Shown: piece by piece, positions 25,116-32,817 of the stretch
Numbering within the stretch: the first letter of the stretch is position 1
How the letters are laid out: each line of letters starts with the position of its first letter
NCBI RefSeq assembly: GCF_000495435.3
Contig: NZ_AXUN02000231.1
Span: 1 to 64,000, forward strand
Direction: 5' to 3'
Source: Youngiibacter fragilis 232.1
GTDB taxonomy: Bacteria > Bacillota > Clostridia > Clostridiales > Clostridiaceae
Length of the DNA: 64,000 nt
Notes under the pieces: generated by a model
The model's input: only the letters and a program-made list of their open reading frames with translations
What the model was told of the DNA's origin: nothing
The model's database searches: none
Made by a program: the position numbers and the translations under genes

Positions 25116-26038
25116 GAGCTGCTTTTGACCTCGGGGGAACGAACATAAAGGTCGGGATTGTATCTGATGGAGTTCTTCTGAAGATAGGGTCGGTTGAAAC
25201 TGATAATGAAGCTGGAATACTTGCTAACCTTAATAAGGCGACAGGGCTTCTGAGGGACAAGTGCAATGAGGACATGGAGCTGTTGGGGATTGCCGTTCCA
25301 GGGATAGTTGATATTGAAAACAGAAGGATCACATCGGCAAATGCAAAGTTTGCCGATGCTGTGGGATTTGACTTTCAGAAGTGGTGCCTTGAAGAATTGG
25401 GCTGTCCGCTTGTAATGGACAATGATGCCAATGCGGCGCTTATCGGCGAAGCCTCCAGAGGCTGTGCCAGGGGTGAGGACAACGTGGTAATGATGATCCT
25501 GGGTACCGGTATAGGAACAGCCGCGATTATAAACGGCAGGCCTATAAGAGGTAAGCACTACCAGGCTGGGATCCTCGGGGGACACTTTGTGGCTGACATC
25601 CATGGAGAAGCATGCACCTGCGGGGGCAGAGGGTGCCTCGAGACTATGGCCGGTTCCAGGGAACTTGAGCGTTCGGTTTCAAGGATGGAAGGCTACTTAG
25701 GGAGCAGGCTTTCCAAATGCAGTCAGGTAGGGATGAAGGAGATAATTGAATGCATGGAGGAAGGGGATATCTTCAGCAAGAGAGCATTTGAGATGGCGAT
25801 TGAAGTCTACTCCGCAGGGATCACAAACCTTGTCCATGCGTACGACCCTGAGGTAATTGTGCTAAGCGGGGGAGTGATGAAGGGAAGGAATAAGATACTT
25901 CCTGCGATACAAAGAAGCGTTGAGGGAAGGACCTGGACACCATGGGGAAAACTCAGGTTTCATGTGGCAGACGATCCTGACAGTTCGGTGCTCTTAGGAC
26001 TTCAGACACTGATGGAGGAATCGAAGGATGGACTTTAA
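25112..26038 (+). CDS. ROK family sugar kinase
   Basis: 308 residues. ATP-binding DLGGTNIK at the start, catalytic Asp105 in DNDANAA, phosphate loop GTGIGTA, and the ROK zinc site made by His158 and the CTCGGRGCLE cysteines. Members phosphorylate glucose, mannose, fructose or N-acetylmannosamine at O6 or O4. Overlapping the isomerase gene by four bases, it most likely makes the hexose 6-phosphate that enzyme uses, so mannose or glucose freed by the GH63 hydrolase is the natural substrate. Not the LacI-like ROK repressor type, as there is no N-terminal winged helix. Confidence 0.86.
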   Translation: MRAAFDLGGTNIKVGIVSDGVLLKIGSVETDNEAGILANLNKATGLLRDKCNEDMELLGIAVPGIVDIENRRITSANAKFADAVGFDFQKWCLEELGCPLVMDNDANAALIGEASRGCARGEDNVVMMILGTGIGTAAIINGRPIRGKHYQAGILGGHFVADIHGEACTCGGRGCLETMAGSRELERSVSRMEGYLGSRLSKCSQVGMKEIIECMEEGDIFSKRAFEMAIEVYSAGITNLVHAYDPEVIVLSGGVMKGRNKILPAIQRSVEGRTWTPWGKLRFHVADDPDSSVLLGLQTLMEESKDGL

Positions 26039-26669
26039 CGGCTTGAAGCTTGCGATATATGGGGACAGCCTGTCAACAGGGACCCATGGTGAAGGCGGAT
26101 ACGAGGCAATGCTGAAGGGATCACTGGGCCTTCTTGAGACATTTAACCTATCTGTCGGCTCAAGCTCCCTTACAAAGGGTTCACCAGGCTGCATGGCTGA
26201 TCTGATCGAGGAAGGAAAACTGCCTGAGACATGTGACATCATATTGGTGTGGCATGGCAGCAACGACTGGTACTGGGGTGTCCCCCTTGGTAAGCTGGGC
26301 GACAGGGAGCCATCTACGTTCTGCGGTGCCATAAGCCATGCCATAAACACCCTCAGGAGGGAGCTGCCAAAAGCAAGGATCATATGGGTTAACCCTATAT
26401 ACAGGATGGAAAGGCCAGATGGAGGAGAGAAGGCAGGTGATGCATTCGAAACTCCTAACAAGACTGGCAGCACACTGCTTGATTATGCGCTAGCGATTGA
26501 GAGGGCAAGCCTTCTTCATGGATTTCCTGTCATAGACATGCGGAGGCTTTCGGGGATACATGCCTGCAATGCAGGATATTACCTGGAGGATGGTGTGCAC
26601 CCTAATAAGGATGGATATTTGCTGATTCACAGCATTCTTGAAAATGAAATGAGAAGACTAATATTTTAG
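26028..26669 (+). CDS. SGNH/GDSL-type hydrolase, cytoplasmic
   Basis: 213 residues. Block I YGDSLS holds the catalytic serine, block III HGSNDW the oxyanion asparagine, and block V EDGVHP the Asp-His pair, so the esterase site is complete. No signal peptide, so it would remove acyl groups from imported sugar or a cytoplasmic intermediate. It overlaps the ROK kinase gene by 11 bases. Together with the phosphorylase and hydrolase this hints that the imported glycoside is acylated, but the actual ester is unknown. Confidence 0.78.
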   Translation: MDFNGLKLAIYGDSLSTGTHGEGGYEAMLKGSLGLLETFNLSVGSSSLTKGSPGCMADLIEEGKLPETCDIILVWHGSNDWYWGVPLGKLGDREPSTFCGAISHAINTLRRELPKARIIWVNPIYRMERPDGGEKAGDAFETPNKTGSTLLDYALAIERASLLHGFPVIDMRRLSGIHACNAGYYLEDGVHPNKDGYLLIHSILENEMRRLIF

Positions 26670-26686
26670 GTGAAGCTGGTGTAATA

Positions 26687-28375
26687 ATGCGGAAGAAGAC
26701 AGTATATGCAGATGATTTCGTCAGGGACAGAATGCATTCAGCATCTGGAATACAGGCGGCTATTAATCATGCAAGGAGCATTCAGGCAGATGAGATAAGG
26801 TTCGGTGAAGGTACATACTATCTTGACGAATGGCAAAGGATCGAAACCCTGTCCATTGCCCATGATGATGGCTGCGGTGACATACATGAAAAGGATGTGC
26901 ACCTGCTAGTTGAAGGGATGACCGGCATGACTCTAAGGGGGGAATGTCTTGAGGATGGCAGTCCGGGCACGGTTCTCGCAGGATCAAACAGCCGGATACC
27001 GGATACTCTTCTGCCATCGATACTTTGGGCAACAGGTTCAAGGAACCTGACAATAAGGGACCTTGCGTTCACAAGGAGCCCCGAGACCGCAAGTGCGGGA
27101 AGGGTAGTGGCGATACACGGGTCATCGCTGACAATTGAGGTTATCGAAGGTCTTCCAATTGGCGATGGCATGGGAGCATACTGCATGAACAGGTTCGACC
27201 TCTCTGACAGAAGCCTGCAGGGAGCAAGCCTGACATTCGGCTTTGGCTATGACAGGCGATTCAAGAGGACCGGAGAGCGTACGCTGGTGCTTGAAGATGA
27301 CAACCTATCCCCGATACTGAGGGTTGGGGACGGCGTTTCCTGGCACCAGGCGGGGAGAACTGATTTCCAGCTGTTCTTCGGAGAATGTGAAAACATCAGG
27401 CTGGATAATGTTAGGATATCCAATTCAAACAGCTTTGCCTTGCTCACTGAACATTGCAGGAATATAAATGCGCGAAGGCTTGTCATCAAACCGGATGGAG
27501 GTCAGTTTTTCACAGGCTCCAGGGACGGCTGGAAGATATACAGGTGCAGCGGGAAAATAGAACTGGACGAATGCCACTTCGAAGGAGTCAGGATGGACGG
27601 TCAGAATGTCCACAGCAACTTCATGGTCGTTGAAAAGCTGCTGTCACAAAAAAGCCTGCTCTGCTCATGCAAGTATGCTCCGATACCGCTTGAATCGGGC
27701 TCGGAAATGGATTTCCATGACGGTACCCGTATTGTACGTAACATGATAGGACAATGGAAGACCACAGGAAGATATCCTGTCATCCATTCTAGAGTTGACA
27801 GAGAAACAGCTGGAAGGGAGGTACCCGGGGTATCAAACTTCATCACCATGTATGAGGTATCGTTTGAGGATGAGTTTGAGGGATTCGTTTCAAAAGGGAC
27901 GCTTATGACGCCATCATGCTGGGAACCGGAATCATACATATGCAGGAACACTGTGTTCAGGAACATTGCCGGAGCAGGACAGCTCCTAAGATGCAAGGAT
28001 GTCCATATTGAAGGATGCCGCTACGAAAACATGATGAATGCAGGTATCCTTATGGGTGCGGAGCTTGATACCCACAGTGAAGGCGGTCATGCAATAAATA
28101 TAGTCATAAAGGGCTGCGTATTCGATAATTGCGGCTTCAAGCCAAGATATGGAAGATTCGGAGGCGCATGCATAGCAATAAAATCACAGGGCTTCAATGA
28201 CCCTCATAACAGGAAAGTCCTGATTGAAGGGAACCTGTTCAAAAACAGCAGCATCGCTGTGGAGGTTCGTGACGCATCGGATGTTCTAATAAGGTCAAAC
28301 AACTATGAGGAGATCAGGGAAAGATATGTCATAGACAGTGAGACTACTTCTGACATCAGGATCTCTGATTGTTGA
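26687..28375 (+). CDS. Right-handed beta-helix protein
   Basis: 562 residues. The opening resembles pectate-lyase-superfamily folds (SGIQAAINHARSIQADEI then FGEGTYYLDEW), followed by many short strand repeats such as NIRLDNVRISNSNSFAL, NINARRLVIK and DVLIRSNNYEEI, characteristic of a parallel beta-helix. No signal peptide is seen, which is odd for this usually exported fold. It may act in the cytoplasm on an oligosaccharide as lyase, epimerase or isomerising enzyme. It lies between the SGNH gene and the YcjQ-like gene in the same transcript. No catalytic residues could be assigned. Confidence 0.68.
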   Translation: MRKKTVYADDFVRDRMHSASGIQAAINHARSIQADEIRFGEGTYYLDEWQRIETLSIAHDDGCGDIHEKDVHLLVEGMTGMTLRGECLEDGSPGTVLAGSNSRIPDTLLPSILWATGSRNLTIRDLAFTRSPETASAGRVVAIHGSSLTIEVIEGLPIGDGMGAYCMNRFDLSDRSLQGASLTFGFGYDRRFKRTGERTLVLEDDNLSPILRVGDGVSWHQAGRTDFQLFFGECENIRLDNVRISNSNSFALLTEHCRNINARRLVIKPDGGQFFTGSRDGWKIYRCSGKIELDECHFEGVRMDGQNVHSNFMVVEKLLSQKSLLCSCKYAPIPLESGSEMDFHDGTRIVRNMIGQWKTTGRYPVIHSRVDRETAGREVPGVSNFITMYEVSFEDEFEGFVSKGTLMTPSCWEPESYICRNTVFRNIAGAGQLLRCKDVHIEGCRYENMMNAGILMGAELDTHSEGGHAINIVIKGCVFDNCGFKPRYGRFGGACIAIKSQGFNDPHNRKVLIEGNLFKNSSIAVEVRDASDVLIRSNNYEEIRERYVIDSETTSDIRISDC

Positions 28376-28404
28376 CAATAATTACAGCACAAGGAGCCAA
28401 GACT

Positions 28405-29469
28405 ATGAGGAAACTGATTTGCAAATCACCAGGCATTGCCGAACTGACAGACTATGAGGACTTACCTGTAAAACCAAATGAAGTGAAGGTCAGAGTAGAG
28501 TTTGCATCTCCCAAACACGGGACTGAAATAGCTGATTTCAGGGGAACTACACCCTTCATAGACGGGAAATATGATCCGGAGTGGCAGATTTTCAAAAGCC
28601 GTGACAAGGATGAGCCAAGGGGACTTGAGTATGGTGACCTGCCGCTAGGAAACATGTTCGTGGGCATGATCATCGAGGCTGGAGAAAATGTGACTGACTA
28701 CAAGGTAGGCGACAGGGTCTGCTCCTATGGGTCCATAAGGGAGACCCAGATAGTGAATGCCGTGGACAACTATAAGCTCAGGAAAATGAAGGCAGATGAC
28801 TCCGAAAGAAACGCAGTATGCTATGACCCGGCTCAGTTTGCCCTGGGTGGAATAAGGGATGCAAATGTAAGGGCAGGTGACAATGTAGCTGTCATAGGAC
28901 TTGGGGCCATCGGTCAGATCGCTGTCCAGCTGGCAGCAAAGGCAGGAGCAAATGTCATAGCGGTAGATCCAATACCCAAACGCCGTGAAATCGCACTTAA
29001 GCATGGTGCCCGGTTTACCCTTGACCCAGTATCATGTGACGCAGGGCTTGAGATCAAGAGGTTAACAGGCAAGGTAGGAGCTGATTCCATAATTGAAACC
29101 AGCGGAAGCGTCCATGCGCTGCAATCCTCGCTAAAGGGACTCGCATATGGGGGGATAATATCCTATGTGGCTTTTGCCAAGCCGTTTCCGGCAGGACTTT
29201 GGCTCGGACAGGAAGCGCACTTCAATTATGGAAGGATAGTGTTCTCCAGGGCCGGAAGCGAACCGAACCCTGAGTATCCAAGGTGGTCAAGGAAGAGGAT
29301 AGAAGACGTCTGCTGGGAGCTCCTCATGAACGGCTACCTTGATTGTGATGACATAATCGACCCGATAGTGGACTTTGATGACTGTGCTGAAGGCTTCAAG
29401 AAGTATGTGGACCTTGAGCCTGACCTCAGCATAAAGCTGGGAATTGCTTTCAGGAGGGACAAGCTATGA
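28405..29469 (+). CDS. ycjQ-like: YcjQ-like zinc-type dehydrogenase (guloside 3-dehydrogenase candidate)
   Basis: 354-residue medium-chain dehydrogenase. A GroES-like N-terminal domain holds PKHGTEIADFRG, and the Rossmann fold has GLGAIGQIAVQLAAKAGA. The run KLRKM, CYDPAQFAL, ISYVAFAKPF and SEPNPEYPRWSRKRI matches my recollection of E. coli YcjQ closely. YcjQ interconverts D-gulosides and 3-keto-gulosides with NAD(H). ATG 28405 lies eight bases after AAGGAG, 29 bases after the beta-helix stop. It is followed, overlapping by four bases, by a YcjR-like epimerase, the same gene order as in E. coli. Confidence 0.78.
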   Translation: MRKLICKSPGIAELTDYEDLPVKPNEVKVRVEFASPKHGTEIADFRGTTPFIDGKYDPEWQIFKSRDKDEPRGLEYGDLPLGNMFVGMIIEAGENVTDYKVGDRVCSYGSIRETQIVNAVDNYKLRKMKADDSERNAVCYDPAQFALGGIRDANVRAGDNVAVIGLGAIGQIAVQLAAKAGANVIAVDPIPKRREIALKHGARFTLDPVSCDAGLEIKRLTGKVGADSIIETSGSVHALQSSLKGLAYGGIISYVAFAKPFPAGLWLGQEAHFNYGRIVFSRAGSEPNPEYPRWSRKRIEDVCWELLMNGYLDCDDIIDPIVDFDDCAEGFKKYVDLEPDLSIKLGIAFRRDKL

Positions 29470-30257
29470 GGCTAGGCACACAGGACAAGGATTTCTTCCC
29501 TAAAGGGCTGACTGAAAAGTTCATCCATGTCAAAAGATTGGGCTTTGACTGCTTCGAGATAGACGGCAAGGTGCTTACTGAAGACACAACTCTGGTGAAG
29601 GAAGCCATAATGGCTTCAGGACTCCCTGTAGTATCCGCCTGCGGTGGTTATAGGGGATGGATCGGGGACTTCATCGAAGAGAGACGACAAAATGCCATTG
29701 TTGACCTGAAACTAATAATAAGGGCGCTCAGGGAAGTCGGCGGAAAGAGCGTTGTTGTTCCCGCCGCATGGGGAATGTTCACCTACAGGCTTCCGCCAAT
29801 GGTATCTCCAAGAAGCCAGGAAGGTGACCGCAAGGCAATCCTTGATTCGCTCAAGGAGCTTGATCCGGTCGCAAGGGAATGCGGCATCACCATCTGTCTG
29901 GAACCACTCAACAGGTACCAGGACCATATGCTGAACACATTGAAGGACGCAGCTGACGTGATAGAAGCGGGAGGCTTTGAAGCAGTGAAGATAACAGCTG
30001 ACTTCTATCATATGGCGATCGAGGAGGACAGCGTGGCAGGATCCCTCGAGAAATATTCAAGGGAGATCGGGCATGTCCACATTGCCGAAAACCACAGGTT
30101 TCAGCCGGGTACCGGGTCAATGGATTTCAAAAGCCTGATGGGTACCTTGAAGAAGATAGGATATGATGGGGCGGTAGTGTATGAATGCAGGGTCAGAGGC
30201 GAGGACCAGGAAAAAGCATACAGGGAATCTGTTGAACACATGAGAAGATTCATCTGA
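29466..30257 (+). CDS. ycjR-like: YcjR-like sugar epimerase (3-dehydro-guloside 4-epimerase candidate)
   Basis: 263-residue TIM-barrel enzyme of the xylose-isomerase-like AP endonuclease 2 family. Metal ligands read as Glu146 (CLEPLN), Asp179 (ITADFYHM), His205 (HVHIAEN) and Glu240 (YECRVRG). As I recall, these same numbers are reported for the manganese site of E. coli YcjR, an unusually exact match. YcjR interconverts 3-keto-glucosides and 3-keto-gulosides by epimerising C4. It overlaps the YcjQ-like gene by four bases, and the oxidoreductase that would finish the conversion follows. Confidence 0.8.
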   Translation: MRLGTQDKDFFPKGLTEKFIHVKRLGFDCFEIDGKVLTEDTTLVKEAIMASGLPVVSACGGYRGWIGDFIEERRQNAIVDLKLIIRALREVGGKSVVVPAAWGMFTYRLPPMVSPRSQEGDRKAILDSLKELDPVARECGITICLEPLNRYQDHMLNTLKDAADVIEAGGFEAVKITADFYHMAIEEDSVAGSLEKYSREIGHVHIAENHRFQPGTGSMDFKSLMGTLKKIGYDGAVVYECRVRGEDQEKAYRESVEHMRRFI

Positions 30258-30279
30258 TGGATTGGAGGATATGCAGGAA

Positions 30280-31320
30280 ATGGCAAAACTAAGGGCTGCG
30301 ATAATCGGTGCCGGTCAGATAGCAAGGAAGTCGCATATTCCGAATTACCTCTCCATGGAAGACGAAGTTGAAATTGTCGGCATTTGTGACAGGAACATTG
30401 AAGCCGCCAAGTCAGCGGCGAAAGAGAACAAGATCCCACATTGGTTTTCAGACCACAAGGAAATGCTTGATACGGTGAAGCCTGACATAGTCAATGTATG
30501 CGTCCCCAACAAATTCCACTGCACAGCAGTCTGCGATTCGCTTGACGCCGGCTGCCATGTACTGTGTGAAAAGCCTCCAGCTATCTCCTACAATGAGGCG
30601 GAGCTGATGATGAAGAAGGCGGATGAGTGCAAAAGGCTCCTTAGCTATGGCTTTCATCTCAGGCATGGGGAAAATGTAAGGATAATGAAGGAGAAGGCGC
30701 TTAATGGTGAATTCGGCAAGATTTATTTTGCCAAAGCAGAGTGGCTCAGAAGACGTGGAATACCAGGCTGGGGGAATTTCACAAACCGTGAAATCCAGGG
30801 CGGCGGACCTCTCATAGACATCGGTGTCCATATGCTTGATATAGCCGCCTACCTGATGGATTATCCTGAAATTGACCATGTATCAGCTGCCTCCCACGAC
30901 CTGATCGGGAAGAGGAAGGGTGTAGGACTGTTGGGTGACTGGGATCCAGAAAGGTTCAAAGTTGAAGATTCACTTTTTGGTTTCATCAGGTTCAAGAACG
31001 GAGCAAGCCTAAGCATATCAACTTCATTTGCGCTTAACATGAAGGAAAAGGACAGGAAATGCCTTGAGATCTATGGAGACAGGCTGGGAGCCAGCCTCTT
31101 TCCGCCTGAAACCTTCGGTGAGGAAGGAAACATGCTGACAGACACTCAATATCCATTTGCAATAGATGAAGACCTTCATCTAAAGAGTCTCAGGAATTTC
31201 GTCAAGGCATGCAGAGGAGAAGAGAAGCTTCTTGTCACCGCAAAGCAGGGGGCGTATGTACAGAGGATAGTTGAAGCGCTGTATAAATCAGCTGAAGGTG
31301 GAGAAGCTGTAAGGTTATGA
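30280..31320 (+). CDS. ycjS-like: Gfo/Idh/MocA oxidoreductase, YcjS-like (glucoside 3-dehydrogenase candidate)
   Basis: 346 residues. Rossmann motif IIGAGQIARKSHIPN, the family's CEKPP with the conserved lysine, and GGGPLIDIGVHMLD with the catalytic aspartate and histidine. In E. coli, YcjS oxidises glucosides at C3 to 3-keto-glucosides and forms one pathway with YcjQ and YcjR; the position here as third gene of the triad supports that role. GGAGG at 30264-30268 precedes two ATGs (30271 and 30280); the second has workable spacing. Last gene of the glycoside operon, followed by a hairpin. Confidence 0.78.
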   Translation: MAKLRAAIIGAGQIARKSHIPNYLSMEDEVEIVGICDRNIEAAKSAAKENKIPHWFSDHKEMLDTVKPDIVNVCVPNKFHCTAVCDSLDAGCHVLCEKPPAISYNEAELMMKKADECKRLLSYGFHLRHGENVRIMKEKALNGEFGKIYFAKAEWLRRRGIPGWGNFTNREIQGGGPLIDIGVHMLDIAAYLMDYPEIDHVSAASHDLIGKRKGVGLLGDWDPERFKVEDSLFGFIRFKNGASLSISTSFALNMKEKDRKCLEIYGDRLGASLFPPETFGEEGNMLTDTQYPFAIDEDLHLKSLRNFVKACRGEEKLLVTAKQGAYVQRIVEALYKSAEGGEAVRL

Positions 31321-31369
31321 GTCAAAATACGACCTGACTTATAATGGTGAATAAAATAGCGATTGAGTT

Positions 31370-31404
31370 GCTCGTAGAGGAGAAGATCCCTTTACGAGCT
31401 TTCG
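31370..31404 (+). terminator. Likely terminator of the glycoside operon
   Basis: GCTCGTA (31370-31376) pairs with TACGAGC (31393-31399), extended by AGG/CCT inside, followed by TTTCGCATTT. Confidence 0.55.
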
Positions 31405-31485
31405 CATTTAATAAAAGGGTTCATTATATGCATATGTCACGCAAATGACAAAAAAGCAATACTGCAGCATATGAAAAATAGCTGA

Positions 31486-32019
31486 TTGAAATTCTATTCT
31501 CCTTTGAAGCAAGTGTTATTCAGCCCCCACTTTGAAAACCTATCGCAAGGGATAACCGATCAATCCGATTCAAGCGTGCATCACGGGCTATCCATGAGTT
31601 ATACTTGTCTGAAGGGAACTTTGGATGAGTTCAATAATATTATGGAGGCTTGGCTGATGGACATTGATTATAGGGCATTAAGTGCTGTAGAGACAGGTCA
31701 GGCTAATCTCAAAGCTTTTCTAAGTTCAATAACGCAGCAAGGGATAGAAGGAATTGTGGACATGGTTGACAAACCAATGTCACAAGAAGAAAAGGAGTTC
31801 CTTTTGAGAAGTGCGATAGTAAATCTAAAGCTTATGGTGCAATTCCATATAGATGCGGCGCAGAGAAGCAGGTATGAAAGGGCAGCCTACTATTGCGCGG
31901 TAGTCAAGGACATCCACACCTATTTGGGTGAGAAAGATAAATTCAGTATATATCATGATAAAATAATTGCCGACAACTACAGGAAATCGGCATTGAAGGA
32001 TGAATTTCGGAAAGCATAG
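31486..32019 (+). pseudogene. Probable decayed gene, C-terminal part of a SWIM-zinc-finger-like protein
   Basis: An open stretch of about 177 residues with no good start: TTG 31486 lacks a ribosome site, and ATG 31594 is also weak. The last 50 residues (RSRYERAAYYCAVVKDIHTYLG onward, in part) resemble the C-terminal tail of SWIM-domain proteins, but no zinc-finger cysteines are present. A 34-residue open fragment at 31344-31448, just upstream and also without a ribosome site, may be another piece. Arginine and isoleucine codon choice and base content look different from the flanking operons. I read this as the remnant of a foreign or degraded gene; confidence is limited. Confidence 0.4.
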
Positions 32020-32058
32020 AACTGATCGACGAATATAGAAGAAGGGACAAACAGGATC

Positions 32059-32208
32059 ATGGCAAAAAGGAAAAAGACTGCAAAGAAAAGTGTGAATAAA
32101 GACTATTTGACCCGTGAAGAGTATGAAGAGTATTTGGCGGGACTGTATGGCATGGACTTCATAGCTGGTTACACTGAAGGCGGAGTCCCTTATGGTAATT
32201 TCATATAG
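32059..32208 (+). CDS. Very small basic protein (49 residues), unknown function
   Basis: Short ORF starting at ATG 32059 and ending TAG 32208. It has a lysine/arginine-rich start (AKRKKTAKKS) and then TREEYEEYLAGLYGMDFIAGYTEGG with aromatic-glycine content. The sequence is low in random features and reads like a genuine small protein; I have an impression of similar short tails in clostridial genomes but cannot confirm it. It follows the decayed SWIM-like fragment by 39 bases and may have been its partner or be a further part of it. Possible nucleic-acid-binding basic tail. Confidence 0.45.
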   Translation: MAKRKKTAKKSVNKDYLTREEYEEYLAGLYGMDFIAGYTEGGVPYGNFI

Positions 32209-32394
32209 GAAGATAAGTATGTGACAATGAATAAAAATGTGAGTGATGAAACGGATGATGAAATACCGTTTTAGAACCAAGTGGAAACTCATGCTACCAA
32301 GCATGTCAAAAATCCGATTGTACTATGGATATATGATCAGTTAGCACCTGTATATGTTATAATTGCAGCATAAGGTTTTTTATGAGGTGTTTCT

Positions 32395-32817
32395 ATGAAA
32401 TCATTTGAGGTTGTAGCGGCAATCATCGTCTGTGGTGGCAGGGTCCTCTGCATGCAGCGTGGTGAAAGCAAATATGAATATGTTTCGAAGAAATTTGAGT
32501 TTCCTGGCGGCAAGGTCGAACCTGGAGAAAGAAACTCGGAAGCACTGGTTCGTGAGCTTAAGGAAGAGATGGACATCGATGTTCAGATAGCTGAGGATGA
32601 CTACTTCATGACTGTTTCCCATGATTATCCTGATTTTTCGATCACTATGCACGCATTCATATGCAAAGTGGATGACTGCAGCTTCACGATGAATGAGCAT
32701 TCTGATTTCAGATGGCTCGGAAAGAGCGAGCTGATGCAGCTTGACTGGGCACCTGCGGATGTGCCGATAGTCATTGCAATTGAAGACAGTGAGGTTTTGG
32801 ATGGAAAGCGCTTATAG
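32395..32817 (+). CDS. NUDIX hydrolase, MutT-like (8-oxo-dGTP diphosphatase candidate)
   Basis: 140 residues. The opening EVVAAIIVCGGRVLCMQR and the Nudix box from GGKVEPGE to RELKEEM (about 42-63) are those of MutT/CTP-pyrophosphohydrolase-type enzymes that clean oxidised or non-canonical nucleotides. TATAAT at 32358-32363 may serve as its -10 box, with no clear -35. It overlaps the following helicase gene by 17 bases, so the two proteins are made together; a joint role in nucleotide damage or nucleic-acid surveillance is plausible. Confidence 0.85.
   Translation: MKSFEVVAAIIVCGGRVLCMQRGESKYEYVSKKFEFPGGKVEPGERNSEALVRELKEEMDIDVQIAEDDYFMTVSHDYPDFSITMHAFICKVDDCSFTMNEHSDFRWLGKSELMQLDWAPADVPIVIAIEDSEVLDGKRL

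Noticed and set aside
31825-32304. 159-residue minus-strand open frame covering the small 49-residue gene
   Set aside because: Phenylalanine/isoleucine-rich composition typical of antisense of AT-rich DNA, no start signal, no homology recognised.
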